A stretch of 64,000 nt of DNA, from assembly GCA_002110485.1 (NCBI GenBank), contig MOWL01000006.1, positions 62,001-126,000 on the forward strand, written 5' to 3'. This stretch comes from Emergomyces orientalis (Eukaryota > Ascomycota > Eurotiomycetes > Onygenales > Ajellomycetaceae). Position 1 is the stretch's first letter. Each line of letters starts with the position of its first letter. Both the position numbers and the translations under genes were made by a program. Shown one piece after another: positions 60,720-64,000 of the stretch. The notes under the pieces were generated by a model. The model was not told the DNA's origin. It did no database searches and worked only from the letters and a program-made list of their open reading frames with translations.

Positions 60720-61473
60720 GCTGCGTCTCCAACTTCTTTGCGGGTTGACAGTGCAAAGTCGAGCGGTGTCGGTCCCCCAATTATTGAAACAAAAAAGGTC
60801 ACAAGGTGATAGACGGTGCTTGGTCCATCCATCCACGGGCGAGATTCCTGCAAGTAGTCTGCACGTCTCTCTGCACCTAAAGAGTTAACTTATTTTAATG
60901 CACACAACAGACACGCAGCGCAGAGATTCGCAATTCACCAGAGAGGCGACAAGAACAAACAGACGCGGGGCAAAGGCGAAAAAACAAAGTCAACTCGCGG
61001 AATTCTGCCCGACAAATTATAAAATAAATATACACGAAGCAAGAGGACGATAGATCGGGATATCAGAACGAGAATCACACAACACGCGGAGAAGGGGCAG
61101 AGAGAAATGCCGTTGAAGAATGGAAGATATTTCAAGAGCAACAGACGTTCGACGGAGAAAGCAAAGCGGAAACGGGGAAGGGCGTGTATGGTATTGTATC
61201 GTCCCGTATTATTGCAGGCGGAACACCGCGAACAAGAGGCAAAAACACTGCCAATCGCCCTGCCAAGACGCGGTATGGAGTTGTGTAATATTGGTAATGG
61301 TAATTAGTCATTGACCCCTCTCTGGGCGCAGTGCGTGGAAATAAAAAAAATACGATACATAAAATATAAGAAATATAAAAACTATAACTAACTAACTTAG
61401 TTATACGGGACTGCTGACGGCATATTTGCGTAATATCGCGGGTGGTAACTGTTGCCGCTTGTATTCTACTCTT

Positions 61474-61500
61474 GGTGTTGTTGTTGTTGTTGATGTTGTT
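61474..61500. repeat. (GTT)n tract
   Basis: Nearly perfect GTT units with one GAT, in non-coding DNA. Confidence 0.75.
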
Positions 61501-62076
61501 AGTCAATAATAATAACAATAATTATAATATATCCCAGGGTCTGATATTATATTGTAACTAGGAATGCCATACGAGAGAATATAATATTATCAACCACTTT
61601 TCATTGCAAATACGGCCCTTTCTCTCTCTAGCCATTGAGTCACGTCTCTCCAGGCGTCTCCAAAGGCAACAGCTGCATGTCATCGGCAGGTATCAGAATG
61701 ACGTCGTATCAGCCCCTTTTTAGGAGCAGACTGACCACCACATCCAACACAGACAAAACAAAATATCAAAAAATGAGTCACTCATGCCTGTATATACTTC
61801 TTGTTGATATCAATATTATGATATATATGAATGAAATGAGCAAGCGAAGTACTGTACACGGAACATCAGAAGAAAACAACGTTACAGTACAAAAAGAGTA
61901 AATAAATGACCCCCATATTGATTACCAAATATTCACCAGATATCTAGACAAGAAAATTACAGTACATAGTAAGGAGAAACTAAATTGAAGAGAACAGAAG
62001 AACAAAATAATAAATAATAAATAATAAACATAAAAATTGAGAAAAGAAAGAAGAAAGAAAAATAAAAAATAAAATC

Positions 62077-63477
62077 CTACAACTCCTTCTTCGCCTCAAC
62101 CCCTTGTTCTCTCTCCAACACTGTCCCCACAGACCTAACCACCCCCTCCTCCAACGGTACAATAGGAGTATACCCCATCCGCCCCTTGGCCTTCTCACAC
62201 GAATAATACCGCGTCATACACGAAAACCGCACCTCCTTCCTCGACATCCGCGGCTTCTTCCCAAATAGCCCAAACGCCATCTCCAAAAACCCCCCAATAA
62301 CCGTCAACGCCCCCTCAGGCAACACAATCGCCTTCTCAGGCTCGACAATCTTGCCCATAAGCGCCCAGACACTCCGCGCCATATCCCAAAAGTACACAGG
62401 GCTGTCGTTGGTGACGTTGAACGCCTCGCCATCCACGCGCTCGTGGTCCAGGGGCGCCGCGCCGCCGGCTTCTACACGCTTGAAAGTGGCCAGGAGGCAT
62501 TCGGCGGCGAGCATGTGGGCGTAGGCGACGTTGCCTGCGTAGGTGAAGTCGAACAGGTTGTCGTTCTCGCCAAGTTGGAAGCGGAGGACGAAGGGGGACG
62601 ATTTGCGGGCGTGGTCGGTCAGGCCCTTTGTGAGGGTTGTGTCGCGCTCGCCGTAGATGCCGGCAGGGCGGATGGAGGTGGTCAGCATGCCTGTTGGGGA
62701 AGTTTTGTTGAAATCCAGGATCACGGTTTCGGCTTGGGCCTGAATAAATATATTGTTAGATCGGGATTTTTTTGCCGTATGCAAATATGGATGGGGAAGG
62801 AAAGAAGAAGAAGAAAGAAGAAAAAAAAACATATTAATAAAAATAAAATAAATAATACACACCTTCGTCTCCGTATAATACTCATACTGCAGCTTTCCCG
62901 TAATCAACGGCCACCGCTCATCCGCCCGAATCAAATCACTATGGCAATCATGAACCACAGACGACGAACTCGTATACACAAATGCCTTACACACCCCACC
63001 CCACTCTCCCTTCATCCCACCCGCAACCTCCAGCAAATTCTTCGTCCCATCCACATTAATCCGATACAGCAGCTCCGGCGCCGACTGCATCGGCGGCGGC
63101 GAGACCGTATGGATCACAACATCCGGCTTCACCTTCCGAAACACCTCCAGCAGCTGCTCGATGGACATGATGTCAGCCTCATAGTACTCTGCGCCCGGGT
63201 AGCGGTTGTGCGTCGTACGCAGGTCAAGTACGGAGACCTTTGTGTTTTTGTAAGTCGGGTAGCGGCCGGCGAGTCGGGGGACCGCGAAGCGGGTATCTGG
63301 CTCGCCGGTGGGTTTGTGGACGGGGATTTGGAGCATTTGGCCCTTCTTTTCGCCTCTGCTGGCAGTGCTGGCTTCGGAGGGGAAATTGAGGAGCTGGTCG
63401 ACAACGTGGCTGCCTAGGAAGCCGCAGCCGCCGGTGACGAGGACGGAGCCCAGCTCAAGGGTATTCGGGGCGGCCAT
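62077..63477 (-). CDS. erg26: sterol-4-alpha-carboxylate 3-dehydrogenase (ERG26-like)
   Basis: Two exons, 63477-62863 and 62739-62077, give 425 residues. The 123-nt intron has a GTGTGT donor, CTAAC branch and TTCAG acceptor. The protein is an extended short-chain dehydrogenase of the 3-beta-HSD type. The NAD(P)-binding VLVTGGCGFLGSH lies at 12-24. The Ser and Tyr/Lys of the active site appear as YTSSSSVVHD and Y201-x3-K205. TTSIRPAGIYGERD and FDFTYAGNVAYAHMLAAE follow. Erg26 oxidises and decarboxylates 4-carboxysterols at C-3 on the ER, working with Erg25, Erg27 and Erg28 in ergosterol C-4 demethylation. A related 3-beta-HSD with another steroid substrate is possible but less likely. The start ATG at 63477 gives MAAPNTLELGSVLVTGG; an upstream in-frame extension to 63669 reads through an A-rich leader and is rejected. 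The intron is stop-free and divisible by three. Confidence 0.86.
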   Translation of the reverse strand: MAAPNTLELGSVLVTGGCGFLGSHVVDQLLNFPSEASTASRGEKKGQMLQIPVHKPTGEPDTRFAVPRLAGRYPTYKNTKVSVLDLRTTHNRYPGAEYYEADIMSIEQLLEVFRKVKPDVVIHTVSPPPMQSAPELLYRINVDGTKNLLEVAGGMKGEWGGVCKAFVYTSSSSVVHDCHSDLIRADERWPLITGKLQYEYYTETKVCIIYFIFINMFFFLLSSSSFLPHPYLHTAKKSRSNNIFIQAQAETVILDFNKTSPTGMLTTSIRPAGIYGERDTTLTKGLTDHARKSSPFVLRFQLGENDNLFDFTYAGNVAYAHMLAAECLLATFKRVEAGGAAPLDHERVDGEAFNVTNDSPVYFWDMARSVWALMGKIVEPEKAIVLPEGALTVIGGFLEMAFGLFGKKPRMSRKEVRFSCMTRYYSCEKAKGRMGYTPIVPLEEGVVRSVGTVLEREQGVEAKKEL

Positions 63478-64000
63478 GGCTGGCTTTCTTTCTCTCCTTT
63501 TTTTTTTTTTTTTGATTCGGTTGCTGGGAAAATTCGAGAGGTGGCTGGCTAGGTGTTGGACAGAGAAGGGAGGGTAGAAGGTGGGTTCGAGTGAGGGATT
63601 GATAGGTATATATTCAATGATATAGCTGGTGCATTGGGCTATATGGCCTATGAAAATAAAATGGGACAATAGATGTTTTACATGGACTTAAGATTGATAT
63701 TGTAACTTCTGCCAGTGAGATTTTATGTATGCCGTTAGGAAGCGGTGTAATTTTTGGGTAAATGTGTTACGGCGAGGGAGCTTAGACCAGCAGCTGCAAA
63801 GTTCAGCCATTGGATTGGGGCTAGCGGTAACCAACTACCATCTAGAGCTTTTGGGTTATAAAATAATTAATTATCGAGAAAATCAAACCAGGATAGATAT
63901 AAAAACATAAAACATTGTTCTATCTAGCTACCAGAAAACAAAAAGGAAGAAGAAAAAAATCGTAGAAAGGCAAAAATAAGAAAACAAAGCCTTTAAGAGG
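63478..64000 (-). promoter_or_regulatory. promoter region of the ERG26-like gene
   Basis: Upstream of the start the sense strand carries an A17 run in the leader (63499-63515). About 332 bp upstream are two adjacent CCAAT boxes, read as ATTGGATTGG on the plus strand at 63809-63818. The rest of the window edge is AT-rich with no gene. Confidence 0.45.
63809..63818 (-). promoter_or_regulatory. tandem CCAAT boxes in the ERG26-like promoter
   Basis: On the gene-sense strand the sequence is CCAATCCAAT, two directly adjacent cores of the HapB/C/E binding site. In Aspergillus the CCAAT-binding complex is known to regulate ergosterol genes, so this site is plausible, but binding is not shown by sequence. 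Confidence 0.4.

Larger units (their letters stand above)
59994..62076. promoter_or_regulatory. Rim15-like promoter and ERG26-like 3' region
   Basis: About 2 kb between two leftward genes. It has TTC/GTT trinucleotide tracts (about 60673-60719 and 61474-61500) and no supported gene. An 84-residue frame at 60634-60888 is a poly-Leu artefact of the TTC/CTT tract. Confidence 0.45.

Noticed and set aside
60634..60888. Poly-Leu open frame upstream of the Rim15-like gene
   Set aside because: It is produced by a CTT/TTC microsatellite, and the opposite strand gives equally long Arg/Lys- and Glu-rich frames.
62443..63417. 324-codon plus-strand frame opposite the ERG26-like gene
   Set aside because: The minus strand encodes a clear dehydrogenase with motifs in order. 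The plus-strand frame crosses its intron and has no motif.
63478..63669. N-terminal extension of the ERG26-like frame
   Set aside because: The extension runs through an A-rich leader and lacks family similarity. The ATG at 63477 precedes the standard Rossmann start.

Overview
The window is nuclear DNA of a filamentous ascomycete, most likely a Eurotiomycete and probably from the order Onygenales. This is an inference from gene content: a HapB CCAAT-binding factor, a kinesin-3 of the UncA type, a Rim15-type PAS/kinase/receiver protein, an ARS2/SERRATE-like protein, a mitochondrial copper nitrite reductase and an SRPK-like kinase remnant. It is supported by short introns (about 60-210 nt) with GTANGT-like donors and CTAAC-like branch points. 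Gene density is low, with 12 protein genes in 64 kb, and the spacers are long and rich in homopolymers. I identified no bacterial, viral, CRISPR or intact transposon genes.

Layout: 1-6.3 kb holds no supported coding gene; its second half is pyrimidine-rich and probably the leader/promoter of hapB. hapB (6.3-7.7 kb, +) is followed by a T-rich trailer and a gene-poor stretch to 13.9 kb. The kinesin-3 gene (13.9-19.1 kb, -) is divergent from a mitochondrial AniA-type nirK (20.8-22.2 kb, +). A GT90/CAP10 glycosyltransferase (23.6-25.1 kb, +) precedes a 6-kb gene desert, then a secreted GH43 glycosidase (31.0-32.2 kb, +). An ARS2/SERRATE-like gene (34.2-37.2 kb, +) converges on an unrecognised 496-residue protein gene (37.9-39.4 kb, -) and a four-exon amidase (39.9-41.8 kb, -). 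A decayed SRPK-like kinase pseudogene (42.6-44.1 kb) opens another gene-poor stretch. The right third holds a bZIP factor (47.2-49.3 kb, +), eIF3d (50.0-51.8 kb, +), a Rim15-like kinase of about 2230 residues (53.2-60.0 kb, -) and a sterol C-3 dehydrogenase, ERG26-like (62.1-63.5 kb, -).

Most genes are ordinary chromosomal neighbours and not a cluster. Two possible functional links exist. HapB belongs to the complex that binds CCAAT, and tandem CCAAT boxes lie in the ERG26-like promoter and in the presumed hapB leader. The nitrite reductase marks capacity for fungal mitochondrial denitrification. The least usual items are nirK, the nonsense-riddled SRPK pseudogene with RIP-like stop codons, the overlapping upstream ORF before the ARS2 start, the in-frame stop-free introns of two enzymes, and the receiver domain of the Rim15-like kinase, which has Glu at the phosphoacceptor position. 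I did not find a convincing undescribed multi-gene system. All intron borders below were placed by eye.
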